This document shows, in pieces, positions 8,497 to 19,773 of a DNA stretch of 64,000 nt. The notes beneath the pieces were generated by a model. It saw nothing but the letters and a program-made list of their open reading frames with translations, had not been told where the DNA came from and searched no databases. The DNA lies in the NCBI RefSeq assembly GCF_011090165.1, contig NZ_JAADJT010000001.1:744001-808000 (forward strand), read 5' to 3'. The translations under genes were made by a program, and so were the position numbers. Source of the DNA: Duganella aceris. GTDB lineage: Bacteria > Pseudomonadota > Gammaproteobacteria > Burkholderiales > Burkholderiaceae_D. The stretch's first letter is position 1. Each line of letters begins with the position of its first letter.

Positions 8497-8931
8497 ATGT
8501 CCAAGAAGTCCACCGCTTCCGCCGCCTGCCCCTGCGGCGGCCCCTCGCTCGCCACCTGCTGCGGCCCGTACATCGACGGCGCCGCGATCCCGCAGAGCGC
8601 CGAAACCCTGATGCGCTCGCGCTATACCGCCTACGGCCTGCGCGACGAGCTCTACCTGCTATCGACGTGGCACACCTCGACCCGCCCGACCGAACGGATC
8701 ATGAGCGACGAGGAAAAATTGCAGTGGCTGGGACTTGAGGTAAAATCTGCTTTACGTTTACGTCAACGTAAAGCAAATGATGTTGATCCGACCACCGATA
8801 CCGTGGAATTCGTCGCCCGCTTCAAGGTGAACGGCCGGGCTCAGCGTCTGCACGAGATCAGCAACTTTGTTCGAGAACCGGCGGAAGGAGGCCTCCGCTG
8901 GTTTTACGTTGACGGTAGTTTTCCAGAATAA
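8497..8931 (+). CDS. ychJ: YchJ family protein (UPF0225)
   Basis: 144 residues. The N-terminal zinc-binding SEC-C-like motif ACPCGGPSLATCCGPYIDG is followed by the hallmark LMRSRYTAYGLRDELYLLSTWH and a C-terminal VEFVARFKVNGRAQRLHE...WFYVDGSF core. Unlike E. coli YchJ there is no second C-terminal SEC-C motif. Residues around 80-105 (KSALRLRQRKANDVDP) look like an insertion, are AT-richer than the rest, and carry the palindrome described at 8751-8781. Function of YchJ proteins is not established. Confidence 0.88.
   Translation: MSKKSTASAACPCGGPSLATCCGPYIDGAAIPQSAETLMRSRYTAYGLRDELYLLSTWHTSTRPTERIMSDEEKLQWLGLEVKSALRLRQRKANDVDPTTDTVEFVARFKVNGRAQRLHEISNFVREPAEGGLRWFYVDGSFPE
8751..8781 (+). promoter_or_regulatory. 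Candidate MerR-type (LiuR-like) promoter-operator for the liu operon, inside ychJ
   Basis: TTTACG (8751-8756) and AATGAT (8776-8781) are separated by exactly 19 bases, the long spacer used by MerR-family activators, and the spacer holds the palindrome TTTACGTCAACGTAAA (8757-8772). From memory, LiuR, the MerR-family regulator of liu genes in proteobacteria, recognises a TTTACGT/ACGTAAA palindrome; this needs checking. It lies about 270 bases upstream of liuB, in the ychJ reading frame. Confidence 0.5.
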
Positions 8932-8942
8932 TGATGAGACTT

Positions 8943-9027
8943 CGGTGTCAGTGCCGACATTCGGACATTACGGAACTTTCGTGCATGCGCAAAGTTCCGT
9001 AATGTCCGAATGTCGGCACTGACACCG
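8943..9027. repeat. Long hairpin: 37-base perfect stem, 11-base loop, before liuB
   Basis: Left arm 8943-8979 and right arm 8991-9027 are perfectly complementary; the left arm opens CGGTGTCAGTGCCGACATTC. It sits in the ychJ-liuB gap and ends four bases before the A-rich Shine-Dalgarno region of liuB. If transcription starts inside ychJ the hairpin is in the liuB leader. The tip GGTGTCAGTGC resembles the tip GGGGTCAGAGC of the palindromes at 7498 and 20688, so a related repeat family is possible. Confidence 0.9.
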
Positions 9028-9045
9028 CGAAAAAAAGGAAAAGCA

Positions 9046-10653
9046 ATGCCGCAGATCGAAAGCAAACTCAATCCCCGCAGCGAGGATTTCAAAGCCAATG
9101 TCGCCGCCATGCAGGCGGTCGTCGATGATTTGCGCGACAAGGTCGCCAGGATCGCCCTCGGCGGCGGTGAGGCGGCGTCGGCCAAGCATGTCGCGCGCGG
9201 CAAGCTGCTGCCGCGCGACCGCGTGCAGATGCTGCTCGATCCCGGCACGCCCTTCCTCGAACTGTCGCAGATGGCGGCCTACGGCATGTACGACGACGCC
9301 GCGCCGGCCGCCGGCATCATCACCGGCATCGGCCGCGTCGCCGGCCAGGAGTGCGTGATCGTCTGTAACGACGCCACCGTCAAGGGCGGCACCTACTATC
9401 CGATGACCGTCAAGAAGCACCTGCGCGCGCAGGAGATCGCCGACCAGAACAACCTGCCGTGCATCTACCTGGTCGACTCGGGCGGCGCCAACCTGCCGAA
9501 CCAGGACGACGTCTTCCCCGACCGCGACCACTTCGGCCGCATCTTCTACAACCAGGCCAACCTGTCGGCCAAGGGCATTCCGCAGATCGCGGTGGTGATG
9601 GGCTCCTGCACCGCCGGCGGCGCCTACGTGCCGGCGATGAGCGACGAGTCGATCATCGTCAAGGAGCAGGGCACCATCTTCCTCGGCGGCCCGCCGCTGG
9701 TGAAAGCCGCCACCGGTGAAGTCGTCACCGCCGAAGACCTGGGCGGAGGCGATGTGCACACGCGCCTGTCCGGCGTGGCCGACCATCTGGCGCAGAACGA
9801 TCTGCACGCGCTGTCGCTGGCGCGCACCATCGTCTCCAATCTGAACCGCACCAAGCCGCAACAGGGCGCGTTGCGCGAAGCGGTCGAACCGAAATACCCC
9901 ACCGGGGAACTGTACGGCGTGATCCCGGTCGATACCCGCAAGCCCTTCGATGTGCGTGAGGTCATCGCGCGCATCGTCGACGGCAGCGAGTTCGATGAGT
10001 TCAAGGCGCGCTACGGCACCACGCTGATCTGCGGCTTCGCCCACATCTTCGGCATGAAAGTCGGCATCATCGCCAACAACGGCATCCTGTTCTCCGAGTC
10101 CGCGCTGAAGGGCGCGCACTTCATCGAGCTGTGCGCGCAGCGCAAGATCCCGCTGGTGTTCCTGCAAAATATCACCGGCTTCATGGTCGGCCGCAAGTAC
10201 GAGAACGAAGGCATCGCCCGCAACGGCGCCAAGATGGTCACCGCCGTGGCGACGGCCGCCGTGCCGAAGTTCACCGTCATCATCGGCGGCAGCTTCGGCG
10301 CCGGCAACTACGGCATGTGCGGTCGCGCCTTCTCGCCGCGCTTCATGTGGATGTGGCCCAACGCGCGCATCTCGGTGATGGGCGGCGACCAGGCGGCGTC
10401 GGTGCTGGCCACCGTCAAGCGCGACGGCATCGAGGGCAAAGGCGGCGCGTGGTCGGCCGACGAGGAAGCCGCGTTCAAGCAGCCGATCAAGGATCAGTAC
10501 GAGCACCAGGGCCACCCCTACTACGCCACCGCGCGCCTGTGGGACGACGGCGTCATCGATCCGGCCGATACGCGCATGGTGCTGGGCCTCGGCCTCTCCG
10601 CCGCGCTGAACGCGGAAATCGAAGACACCAAATTCGGCGTCTTCAGGATGTAA
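9046..10653 (+). CDS. liuB: Methylcrotonyl-CoA carboxylase, carboxyltransferase (beta) subunit
   Basis: 535 residues. Carboxyltransferase that moves CO2 from carboxybiotin to 3-methylcrotonyl-CoA in leucine breakdown; partner of the biotin subunit at 16783. Visible landmarks: [25 protein letters not shown] near residue 50, [16 protein letters not shown] and [15 protein letters not shown], all typical of MCCase beta rather than propionyl-CoA carboxylase. The ATG at 9046 is chosen over an in-frame ATG at 9010 because it follows an AAAAAAGGAAAA Shine-Dalgarno stretch and because the earlier start lies inside the hairpin arm. Confidence 0.96.
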   Translation: MPQIESKLNPRSEDFKANVAAMQAVVDDLRDKVARIALGGGEAASAKHVARGKLLPRDRVQMLLDPGTPFLELSQMAAYGMYDDAAPAAGIITGIGRVAGQECVIVCNDATVKGGTYYPMTVKKHLRAQEIADQNNLPCIYLVDSGGANLPNQDDVFPDRDHFGRIFYNQANLSAKGIPQIAVVMGSCTAGGAYVPAMSDESIIVKEQGTIFLGGPPLVKAATGEVVTAEDLGGGDVHTRLSGVADHLAQNDLHALSLARTIVSNLNRTKPQQGALREAVEPKYPTGELYGVIPVDTRKPFDVREVIARIVDGSEFDEFKARYGTTLICGFAHIFGMKVGIIANNGILFSESALKGAHFIELCAQRKIPLVFLQNITGFMVGRKYENEGIARNGAKMVTAVATAAVPKFTVIIGGSFGAGNYGMCGRAFSPRFMWMWPNARISVMGGDQAASVLATVKRDGIEGKGGAWSADEEAAFKQPIKDQYEHQGHPYYATARLWDDGVIDPADTRMVLGLGLSAALNAEIEDTKFGVFRM

Positions 10654-10658
10654 GCGCG

Positions 10659-11525
10659 ATGATGATGCCGCCCAACCGATACCGTCTCGCAGCAGCCGCG
10701 CTATGCGGTGCGCTCGCCTGCGCCGGCGCGCATGCGCTGCCGGCGTCCGCCGCGCGGCTGGGCGAGCAGGTGGTGGCGGTTCCGGCGAACATCGGCGGCG
10801 TCGCGCTGACGCTGCAAACGACGATCTACAAGCCGCCGGGCGACGGCCCATTCCCGGTGCTGTTCATGAACCACGGCAAAGCCGGCGGCAACGCGCATCT
10901 GCAACCGCGCGCCACCTTCCCGGTCATCAGCCGCGAGTTCGTCAAGCGCGGCTATGCGGTGGTGATCCCGATGCGCGCCGGTTTCGCCGGCTCGGGCGGC
11001 ACCTACGTCAATTCGCATTGCGATGCGAAGAACAACGGCGAGCAGCAAGCCAATTCGCTGTTCTTCGCGATGGAGTATGTGATGAAGCAGCCGTGGGCCG
11101 ATCAGGACCACGTTATCATCGCCGGCCAGTCGCACGGCGGGCTGACGGCGATCGCCGCCGGCAGCCACAAGATCGCCGGCGTGCGCGGCATCATCAACTT
11201 CGCGGGCGGCGTGAACAGCCGCTCCAGCTGCGACTGGCAAGCCGCGCTAGTGGACGCCTTCAAGGCCTATGGAGCGACCAGCACCATACCAAGCCTGTGG
11301 TTCTACGGCGCCAACGACACCCACTTCGGCCCCGCGCTGGCGGCCGACATGTATGCGGCCTACACGGCGGCGGGCGGCAAGGCGCAGCTGGTGGCGTATG
11401 GCCCGTTCAAGAAGGACGCGCATGCGATGAGCTCCAGCCCGGACGGCGTCGCCGTCTGGTGGCCGGAGACGCGGCGCTTCCTGCAATCGGTCGGCATGCC
11501 GACTGACATCAAATCAAAGGATTGA
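10659..11525 (+). CDS. Exported alpha/beta hydrolase (dienelactone-hydrolase-like)
   Basis: 288 residues with a signal peptide (hydrophobic LAAAALCGALACAGAHALPASA, cleavage after AHA or ASA). The body is an alpha/beta hydrolase: PVLFMNHGKAGG oxyanion-hole region, nucleophile elbow GQSHGG with the serine replaced in position as G-Q-S-H-G, an acid near GANDTHFG and a histidine in KKDAHAM. It is 5 bases after liuB and 2 bases before liuC, so it is part of the operon. Its substrate is unknown, and an exported hydrolase inside a cytoplasmic leucine pathway is odd. Confidence 0.82.
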   Translation: MMMPPNRYRLAAAALCGALACAGAHALPASAARLGEQVVAVPANIGGVALTLQTTIYKPPGDGPFPVLFMNHGKAGGNAHLQPRATFPVISREFVKRGYAVVIPMRAGFAGSGGTYVNSHCDAKNNGEQQANSLFFAMEYVMKQPWADQDHVIIAGQSHGGLTAIAAGSHKIAGVRGIINFAGGVNSRSSCDWQAALVDAFKAYGATSTIPSLWFYGANDTHFGPALAADMYAAYTAAGGKAQLVAYGPFKKDAHAMSSSPDGVAVWWPETRRFLQSVGMPTDIKSKD

Positions 11526-11527
11526 GC

Positions 11528-12313
11528 ATGAGCTTCACCACCTTGACCATCAGCCGCGAAGGCAAGACCGCGACCGTGACCCTGAATCGTCCGGACGTGC
11601 GCAACGCCTTCAACGAAACCACCATCGCCGAGATCACGCAGGCCTTCCGCGAACTAGGCGCCGACGCCGACCTGCGCGCGATCGTGCTGGCGGCGAACGG
11701 CCCGGCCTTCTGCGCCGGCGCCGATTTGAACTGGATGAAAAAAATGGCGGGCTACACGCACGCCGAAAACCATGCCGACGCTCTGCAACTGGCGGAGATG
11801 CTGCGTACCATCTACCTGTGTCCCAAGCCCGTCGTGGCCAAGGTACAGGGCGATTGCTACGCCGGCGGCATGGGCCTGGTAGCCGCGTGCGACATCATCG
11901 TCGCGGCCGACGAGGTCAATTTCTGCCTGAGCGAAGTGAAGCTGGGACTGATCCCGGCGACCATTTCGCCCTATGTGATCAAGGCCATGGGCGAGAACGC
12001 GTCGCGCCGCTACTTCCTGACGGCGGAACGCTTCGGCGCGCGCGAGGCGCTGCGCATCGGCTTCGCGCACGATGTCGTGGCCGCCGACGCGCTTGATTTC
12101 AAGGTCGGGGAGATCGTCAAGGCGTTGGTCAACAACAGCCCGAACGCAGTGCGCCAGGCCAAGGTGCTGGTGCGCGAGGTGGTTGGGCAAACCGTCAACG
12201 ATGCGCTGCTGGCAGCTACGGCCGAGCGCATCGCTCAAATCCGCGCATCGGAGCAGGGCCGCGAAGGCGTGGCCTCGTTCTTGGAAAAGCGCAAACCCTC
12301 GTGGTTAAATTAA
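11528..12313 (+). CDS. liuC: Enoyl-CoA hydratase/isomerase, probable methylglutaconyl-CoA hydratase
   Basis: 261-residue crotonase-fold enzyme. FCAGADLNWMKKMAGY is the characteristic CoA-binding/oxyanion loop of 3-methylglutaconyl-CoA hydratase, and GDCYAGGMGLVAACDIIVAAD follows with the second oxyanion-hole glycine; the catalytic glutamate lies in SEVKLGLIPATISPYV. It would hydrate 3-methylglutaconyl-CoA to HMG-CoA, the step between the carboxylase and the lyase encoded in the same run. The ATG at 11528 is chosen over a TTG two codons earlier. Confidence 0.93.
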   Translation: MSFTTLTISREGKTATVTLNRPDVRNAFNETTIAEITQAFRELGADADLRAIVLAANGPAFCAGADLNWMKKMAGYTHAENHADALQLAEMLRTIYLCPKPVVAKVQGDCYAGGMGLVAACDIIVAADEVNFCLSEVKLGLIPATISPYVIKAMGENASRRYFLTAERFGAREALRIGFAHDVVAADALDFKVGEIVKALVNNSPNAVRQAKVLVREVVGQTVNDALLAATAERIAQIRASEQGREGVASFLEKRKPSWLN

Positions 12314-12326
12314 GTTTGGAGCAGTT

Positions 12327-13655
12327 TTGGAATTGAATAAACAAAGCGACTGGGTAGCGCGCAGCCTGCGCAGTGTATGGCATCCGTGCACCCAGATGCA
12401 GCACCACGAAACCGTGCCGTTGATTCCCGTGAGTCGCGGCAAGGGCGCGTGGCTGTACGACCATGAAGGCCGCCGCTACCTCGATGCGATCAGCTCCTGG
12501 TGGGTGAACCTGTTCGGCCACGCCAATCCGCGCATCAACGCCGCCCTGAAAGACCAGTTGGATACGCTGGAACACGCGATGCTCGCCGGCTTCACGCACG
12601 AACCGGTGATCGAACTGTCGGAAAAACTGTCGGCGCTGACCGGCCATGTGTTGGGCCACAGCTTCTACGCCAGCGACGGCGCCTCGGCGGTGGAGATCGC
12701 GCTGAAAATGAGCTTCCACTCCTGGCGCAACAACGGCAAATCGGACAAGCAGGAATTCGTCTGCCTCAAAGGCAGCTACCACGGCGAGACCATCGGCGCG
12801 CTGGCCGTCACCGACGTCGCGCTGTTCAAGGACGCCTACGGCCCGCTGCTGCGCGCCTCGCAAACCGTGATGTCGCCGGACGCCCGCAACGCCGCCGAGG
12901 GCGAAACGGCGTCCGATGTCGCACGCCGCGCGGCGGTCGACGTCGAGCGCCTGTTCGCGGAGCGCGCGGATAAAATCGCCGCCATCATCATCGAACCGCT
13001 GGTGCAATGCGCCACCGGCATGGCGATGCACGACCCGCTGTATCTGAAACTGGTGCGCGAACTTTGCGACCGCCATCAGGTACACCTGATCCTCGACGAA
13101 ATCGCCGTCGGCTGCGGCCGCACCGGCACCTTCTTCGCCTGCGAGCAGGCCGGCATCTGGCCCGACTTCCTGTGCCTGTCGAAGGGCATCAGCGGCGGCT
13201 ACCTGCCGTTGTCGCTGGTGATGACGCGCGACGAGATCTACCAGGCCTTCTACAGCAACGACGTCACGCGCGGCTTCCTGCACTCGCACTCGTACACCGG
13301 CAACCCGCTGGCCTGTCGCGCCGCGCTGGCGACCTTGCAAATCTTCGAAGACGACGACATCCTCAACGCCAACCGCGTCAAGGCCGCGCGCCTGACCGCC
13401 GCGCTGCAACCGCTGGCGCAGCACCAGCAGGTCCGCAACTTCCGCAACCGAGGCATGATCTGGGCCTTCGACGCCATCGACGCCACGCCGGATTTCTCGC
13501 GCCGCTTCTTCGCCACGGCGGTGGAGCACGAACTGCTGATGCGCCCCATCGGCGCCACCGTCTACATGATGCCGCCGTATATCCTCGACGACGAGGAAAT
13601 CGACGGCCTCGCCGCCAACACGCTGGCCGTGTTCGACAAAGTGATGGCGGGCTGA
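12327..13655 (+). CDS. bioA: Adenosylmethionine-8-amino-7-oxononanoate aminotransferase
   Basis: 442-residue class III aminotransferase making 7,8-diaminopelargonate in biotin synthesis. [18 protein letters not shown], the substrate-site opening of BioA, is near residue 20; [31 protein letters not shown] and the PLP-lysine segment [17 protein letters not shown] follow. The likely start is TTG at 12327, preceded by GGAG at 12318-12321. Only 13 bases separate it from liuC, so it has no room for an independent promoter or biotin operator. Confidence 0.96.
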   Translation: MELNKQSDWVARSLRSVWHPCTQMQHHETVPLIPVSRGKGAWLYDHEGRRYLDAISSWWVNLFGHANPRINAALKDQLDTLEHAMLAGFTHEPVIELSEKLSALTGHVLGHSFYASDGASAVEIALKMSFHSWRNNGKSDKQEFVCLKGSYHGETIGALAVTDVALFKDAYGPLLRASQTVMSPDARNAAEGETASDVARRAAVDVERLFAERADKIAAIIIEPLVQCATGMAMHDPLYLKLVRELCDRHQVHLILDEIAVGCGRTGTFFACEQAGIWPDFLCLSKGISGGYLPLSLVMTRDEIYQAFYSNDVTRGFLHSHSYTGNPLACRAALATLQIFEDDDILNANRVKAARLTAALQPLAQHQQVRNFRNRGMIWAFDAIDATPDFSRRFFATAVEHELLMRPIGATVYMMPPYILDDEEIDGLAANTLAVFDKVMAG

Positions 13656-13657
13656 CG

Positions 13658-14842
13658 ATGGACCTGCTGAATCAACTGAACCGGCAACTGCAAGCGCTGG
13701 ACGAACAAAGCCTGCTGCGCAAGCGCCGCACCGTCGATTCGCCGTGCGGACCGCGCGTGCTGGTGGAAGGCCGCGAAGTGCTGGCCTTCTGCAGCAACGA
13801 CTACCTCGGCCTGGCGAACCACCGCAAGATCAAGCTCGCGTTGCAGGAAGGCGCCGCGATCTACGGCGTCGGCAGCGGCGCCTCGCACCTGATCAGCGGC
13901 CATGTGCGCGCCCACGCCATGCTAGAGGACCGCCTGGCGCAATTCGTCGGCGCCCATCTGGAATCGCCGCGCGCGATCAGCTTCAGCACCGGCTACATGG
14001 CCAACCTCGCCGTTGTCACCGGCCTCACCGCCGGCGACCGTGATGCCGAGATCTTCTCCGAAGCGCTGAACCACGCCTCGCTGATCGACGGCGCGCGGCT
14101 GTCGCGCGCCAAGGTCAGCGTCTATCCGCACGCCGACCTGAACGCGCTGGCCGCGCTGCTCAAGGCCAGCAACGCCGCGACCAAGCTGGTGGTGACCGAC
14201 AGCGTCTTCAGCATGGACGGCGACCTGGCGCCGCTGCCGGCACTGCTGGCCCTGTGCGAACAGCACGGCGCCTGGCTGGTGGTCGACGACGCCCACGGCT
14301 TCGGCACGCTGGGCGCCAACGGCCACGGCGCGCTGGAGCACTTCGATCTGCGCTCGCCATATCTGATCTATATGGGCACGCTGGGCAAGGCCGCCGGCGT
14401 CAGCGGCGCTTTCGTCGCCGCGCATGAAACGGTGATCGAAACCCTGATCCAGAAAGCCCGCCCCTACATCTTCACCACCGCCGCCCCGCCGGCGCTGGCG
14501 CACGCCCTGCTGACCAGCCTCGACCTGCTGGAAGGTGAGGAAGGACGCAACCGGCGCGCGCACCTGAGCACATTGGTGGCACAATTGGACGATGGCCTGC
14601 GTTTGAAACGCTGGCAACGTCTGCCCTCGACCACCGCGATCCAGCCCATCCTGATCGGCGACAACGCGGAAACCATGCGCGCCGGCGCCGCCCTCTATGA
14701 GCAGGGCATGTGGGTGGGCGCGATCCGCCCGCCGACGGTGGCGACGGGCACCTCACGCCTGCGGGTGACGCTGTCCGCGGGTCATAGCAGCATCGAAGTC
14801 GCGAAATTGATAGCCGCGATCAATGCCTTGGAAAGGACCTGA
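13658..14842 (+). CDS. bioF: 8-amino-7-oxononanoate synthase
   Basis: 394-residue PLP-dependent alpha-oxoamine synthase condensing pimeloyl-thioester with alanine. [43 protein letters not shown] and the PLP-lysine segment [14 protein letters not shown] are all present in order. The ATG follows the bioA stop by 2 bases and the stop is 1 base before the bioD ATG. Confidence 0.96.
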   Translation: MDLLNQLNRQLQALDEQSLLRKRRTVDSPCGPRVLVEGREVLAFCSNDYLGLANHRKIKLALQEGAAIYGVGSGASHLISGHVRAHAMLEDRLAQFVGAHLESPRAISFSTGYMANLAVVTGLTAGDRDAEIFSEALNHASLIDGARLSRAKVSVYPHADLNALAALLKASNAATKLVVTDSVFSMDGDLAPLPALLALCEQHGAWLVVDDAHGFGTLGANGHGALEHFDLRSPYLIYMGTLGKAAGVSGAFVAAHETVIETLIQKARPYIFTTAAPPALAHALLTSLDLLEGEEGRNRRAHLSTLVAQLDDGLRLKRWQRLPSTTAIQPILIGDNAETMRAGAALYEQGMWVGAIRPPTVATGTSRLRVTLSAGHSSIEVAKLIAAINALERT

Positions 14843-14843
14843 G

Positions 14844-15650
14844 ATGAGTCTCGACGATCCCGTGATAGCAGTGGACAAGCCCGAAACCGCCACCGAGGCC
14901 GTGCTGGAACCGAAAACGCAGCCGGCGCCGGCCGCCGCCGGCTGGCCGCCGCGCTTCTGCTGCTTCGTCACCGGCACCGATACCGAAATCGGCAAGACGC
15001 TGGTCTCGTCGGCGATGCTGCATGCGCTGGTGCAGGCGGGCGTGCGCGCCTGCGGCATGAAGCCGGTGGCCGCAGGCACCGAACTGCGCGACGGCGAATG
15101 GCGCAACGACGACTGCGACCAACTGGCCGCCGCCGGCAACGTCCACCTGCCGCAATCGATCACCACGCCCTTCCTGTTGAAGGAACCGGCCGCGCCGCAC
15201 ATCGCCGCCGCGCTGGAAGGCATCACCATTTCGCCAGTGCCTATCCTCGCGGCCTATGTCGAGATCAACGCTGCGTCGGATGCGGTCGTGGTCGAAGGCG
15301 TGGGCGGCTTCCGCGTGCCGCTGAACGACGACTTCGACACCGCCGACCTGGCCGAGCAACTGGCGCTGCCGGTGGTGCTGGTGGTCGGCCTGCGCCTGGG
15401 CTGCATCAGCCACGCGCTGCTGACGGTGGAGGCGATCGAAGCGCGCGGCCTGACGCTGGCCGGCTGGGTCGCCAACGAGACGCAGGCCGACATGGCCTTC
15501 GCCGACGAGAACATCGCCGCGCTGTCGCAACGCATCGACGCGCCGCTGCTGGGCCGCGTGCCGCGCCTGGCCGAACCCACTGCACAAGAAGCCGCCACCC
15601 ATATCGATTTTACGCAGCTGCCCAACTGGCCGGCTGAGAACAAACTTTGA
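14844..15650 (+). CDS. bioD: Dethiobiotin synthetase
   Basis: 268 residues. The P-loop [15 protein letters not shown] lies near residue 45 and is followed by GMKPVAAG and [13 protein letters not shown], the ATP- and substrate-binding motifs of BioD. The N-terminal 35 residues (Pro/Ala/Thr-rich) extend beyond the usual BioD length of about 225. The enzyme closes the ureido ring of dethiobiotin with CO2 and ATP. ATG 14844 is taken as the start. Confidence 0.95.
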   Translation: MSLDDPVIAVDKPETATEAVLEPKTQPAPAAAGWPPRFCCFVTGTDTEIGKTLVSSAMLHALVQAGVRACGMKPVAAGTELRDGEWRNDDCDQLAAAGNVHLPQSITTPFLLKEPAAPHIAAALEGITISPVPILAAYVEINAASDAVVVEGVGGFRVPLNDDFDTADLAEQLALPVVLVVGLRLGCISHALLTVEAIEARGLTLAGWVANETQADMAFADENIAALSQRIDAPLLGRVPRLAEPTAQEAATHIDFTQLPNWPAENKL

Positions 15651-15667
15651 ACGAAGAAGGAATCACG

Positions 15668-16717
15668 ATGTCCCTGACCACCCTGCAAGAACCGAAAACC
15701 GTATCCCTGCACCGTCCAACGGCGGCGATCACCCTGCCGCCGGCCGCGACCTGGCCGCTGGAAGACGTGATGGCGCTGTTCGACCTGCCGTTCAACGATC
15801 TGATGTTCCGCGCCCAGCAGACCCACCGCCTGAACTTCCCTGATGGTGACGTGGAGCTGGCGACGCTGTTGTCGATCAAGACCGGCGGCTGCGAGGAAGA
15901 CTGCGGCTACTGCCCGCAGGCGGCGCGCTACGACACCGGCGTCGAGGCCAAAAAGATCCTCGACATCGACACCGTGCTCGACGCCGCGCGCCAGGCCAAG
16001 GACAACGGCGCGACCCGCTTCTGCATGGGCGCCGCGTGGCGCAGCCCGAAGGACCGCGACATGGACAAGGTCGAAGAGATGGTGCGCGAAGTGAAGGCGC
16101 TGGGCCTGGAGACGTGCGCCACGCTGGGCATGCTGGAGGAAAAACAGGCCGAACGCCTGAAGGCCGCCGGCCTCGATTACTACAACCACAACCTCGACAC
16201 CGCGCCGGAGTTCTACGACAACGTGATCTCGACCCGCGAATACCAGGACCGCCTGGACACGCTGGGCCGCATCCGCGAAGCGGGCCTGAAGGTGTGCTGC
16301 GGCGGTATCGTCGGCATGGGCGAGACGCGCCTGCAGCGCGCCGGCCTGATCGCGCAGCTGGCCAATCTGAATCCGTATCCGGAGTCGGTGCCTGTCAACC
16401 ATCTGGTGCAGGTGGAGGGTACGCCGTTGTTCGGGCTTGATCCGCTGGACCCGTTCGAATTCGTGCGCACCATCGCCGTCGCGCGTATCACGATGCCGAA
16501 GGCGCGCGTGCGTTTGTCGGCCGGTCGACGCCAGATGGGCGAAGCGGTGCAGGCGATGTGCTTCCTGGCCGGCGCCAACTCGATCTTCTACGGCGACAAG
16601 CTGCTGACCACCGAGAACCCGGAAGCCGAGGACGACCGCGCGCTGCTGGCGAAACTGGGCCTGCGCACGCGCGGCGCGGTACTGGAATCCGCACCGAAGG
16701 AAAAGTGCGGCTGCTAA
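15668..16717 (+). CDS. bioB: Biotin synthase
   Basis: 349-residue radical SAM enzyme inserting sulfur into dethiobiotin. The SAM cluster cysteines are C75, C79 and C82 ([18 protein letters not shown]). [25 protein letters not shown] and [17 protein letters not shown] are canonical BioB segments, and the C-terminus ends in CGC as in many proteobacterial BioBs. An AAGAAGGA Shine-Dalgarno sequence precedes the ATG at 15668, chosen over an in-frame ATG 21 bases earlier. Confidence 0.97.
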   Translation: MSLTTLQEPKTVSLHRPTAAITLPPAATWPLEDVMALFDLPFNDLMFRAQQTHRLNFPDGDVELATLLSIKTGGCEEDCGYCPQAARYDTGVEAKKILDIDTVLDAARQAKDNGATRFCMGAAWRSPKDRDMDKVEEMVREVKALGLETCATLGMLEEKQAERLKAAGLDYYNHNLDTAPEFYDNVISTREYQDRLDTLGRIREAGLKVCCGGIVGMGETRLQRAGLIAQLANLNPYPESVPVNHLVQVEGTPLFGLDPLDPFEFVRTIAVARITMPKARVRLSAGRRQMGEAVQAMCFLAGANSIFYGDKLLTTENPEAEDDRALLAKLGLRTRGAVLESAPKEKCGC

Positions 16718-16757
16718 CCCCGGCAAGGCGGGGTCGGACCCCAGGTTTGGCTTGGGG
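16717..16757 (+). promoter_or_regulatory. Overlapping, mutually exclusive hairpins between bioB and liuD
   Basis: Three short stems compete: ACCCCG/CGGGGT (16717-16734), GGGGTC/GACCCC (16730-16742) and CCCCA/TGGGG (16739-16757). The first and third can form together, the second excludes both. This is attenuator-like layout but no U-run follows, so it is not an ordinary terminator. It may be a degenerate copy of a GGGGTC-type repeat. Confidence 0.4.
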
Positions 16758-16782
16758 GTATAAATAAAAAAAGAGAGAGACG

Positions 16783-18828
<2,046 letters not shown>

Positions 18829-18839
18829 GAGGCATCATC

Positions 18840-19772
18840 ATGCGTATTCTTTTACATCGCGCGGACGGCAAGACCGAGCCGTGGATCAAGGACTTCGGCA
18901 AATTCCTGCCGGAGGCCGAGATCGAAATCTGGCACGCCGGCGAAAAGTGCCAGACCTGCGACTACGCGGTGGTCTGGTCGCCGCCGGAAGCGATGCTGGA
19001 AGAGCTGGCGCAGGTCAAGGCCATCTTCGTCACCGGCGCCGGCGTCGACGCGCTGCTCAAGTTCAGCGGCGCGCTGCCGCCGCACATCCCCATCATCCGC
19101 CTCGGCGACGCCGGCATGGCGACGCAGATGGCGGAATACGTCACGCACTCGGTGCTGCGCTACTTCCGCCGCTTCGACGAATACGACACCCAGGCGCGCG
19201 CCGGCCAGTGGGCGCCGCTGCCGCAGTATCGCAAGGAGGACTTCGCGGTCGGTGTTTTGGGCACGGGCGTGCTGGGCACCGCCGTGCTGGAAGCGCTGGC
19301 GCCGTTCGGTTTCCCGCTGCGCGGCTGGAGCCGCAGCGAAAAGAGCATCCCTGGCGTGCAATGCTTCCACGGCGAGCAAGGCCTGGACACCTTCCTGCGC
19401 GGCACGCGGGTGCTGGTGTGCATGCTCCCGCTGACGCCGGAAACCGGCAACCTGATCAACCGCACCAATATGTGCAAGCTGCCGCAAGGCTCGTTCCTGA
19501 TCAATGTCGCGCGCGGCGCGCACCTGGCGGAGCCGGAGCTGGTCGCGCTGATCAAGTCCGGCCACATCGCCGCCGCCACGCTGGACGTATTCCGCAACGA
19601 ACCGCTGCCGGCGCAGCACCCGTTCTGGCAGGAGCCGCGCATCAGCATCACGCCGCATATCTCGGCGCTGACCCTGCGCCGCGAAAGCGTGCAGCAGATC
19701 GCCGAGAAAATCCGCAAGGTCGAACAGGGCCAGCCTGTCGCCGACGTGGTCGACCGCAACCGAGGATATTGA
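18840..19772 (+). CDS. 2-hydroxyacid dehydrogenase, glyoxylate/hydroxypyruvate reductase A type
   Basis: 310 residues of the D-isomer-specific 2-hydroxyacid dehydrogenase family. The NAD(P)-binding motif GVLGTGVLGTAV is near residue 140, then LVCMLPLTPETGNLINR, the catalytic arginine region INVARGAHLAE, and the histidine in SITPHISALT. It most resembles GhrA. It lies 11 bases after liuD and 1 base before the HMG-CoA lyase gene, so it belongs to the same transcript although no step of leucine degradation needs it. Confidence 0.88.
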   Translation: MRILLHRADGKTEPWIKDFGKFLPEAEIEIWHAGEKCQTCDYAVVWSPPEAMLEELAQVKAIFVTGAGVDALLKFSGALPPHIPIIRLGDAGMATQMAEYVTHSVLRYFRRFDEYDTQARAGQWAPLPQYRKEDFAVGVLGTGVLGTAVLEALAPFGFPLRGWSRSEKSIPGVQCFHGEQGLDTFLRGTRVLVCMLPLTPETGNLINRTNMCKLPQGSFLINVARGAHLAEPELVALIKSGHIAAATLDVFRNEPLPAQHPFWQEPRISITPHISALTLRRESVQQIAEKIRKVEQGQPVADVVDRNRGY

Positions 19773-19773
19773 A

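Noticed and set aside
9010..9046. Earlier in-frame ATG for liuB at 9010
   Set aside because: It lies in the hairpin arm and has no ribosome site; family-like sequence and an A/G-rich ribosome site begin at 9046.
8968..10851. A 627-codon minus-strand open frame
   Set aside because: Antisense to liuB and without recognisable domains.
12314..12326. Biotin repressor operator before bioA
   Set aside because: Only 13 bases separate liuC and bioA, with no palindrome.
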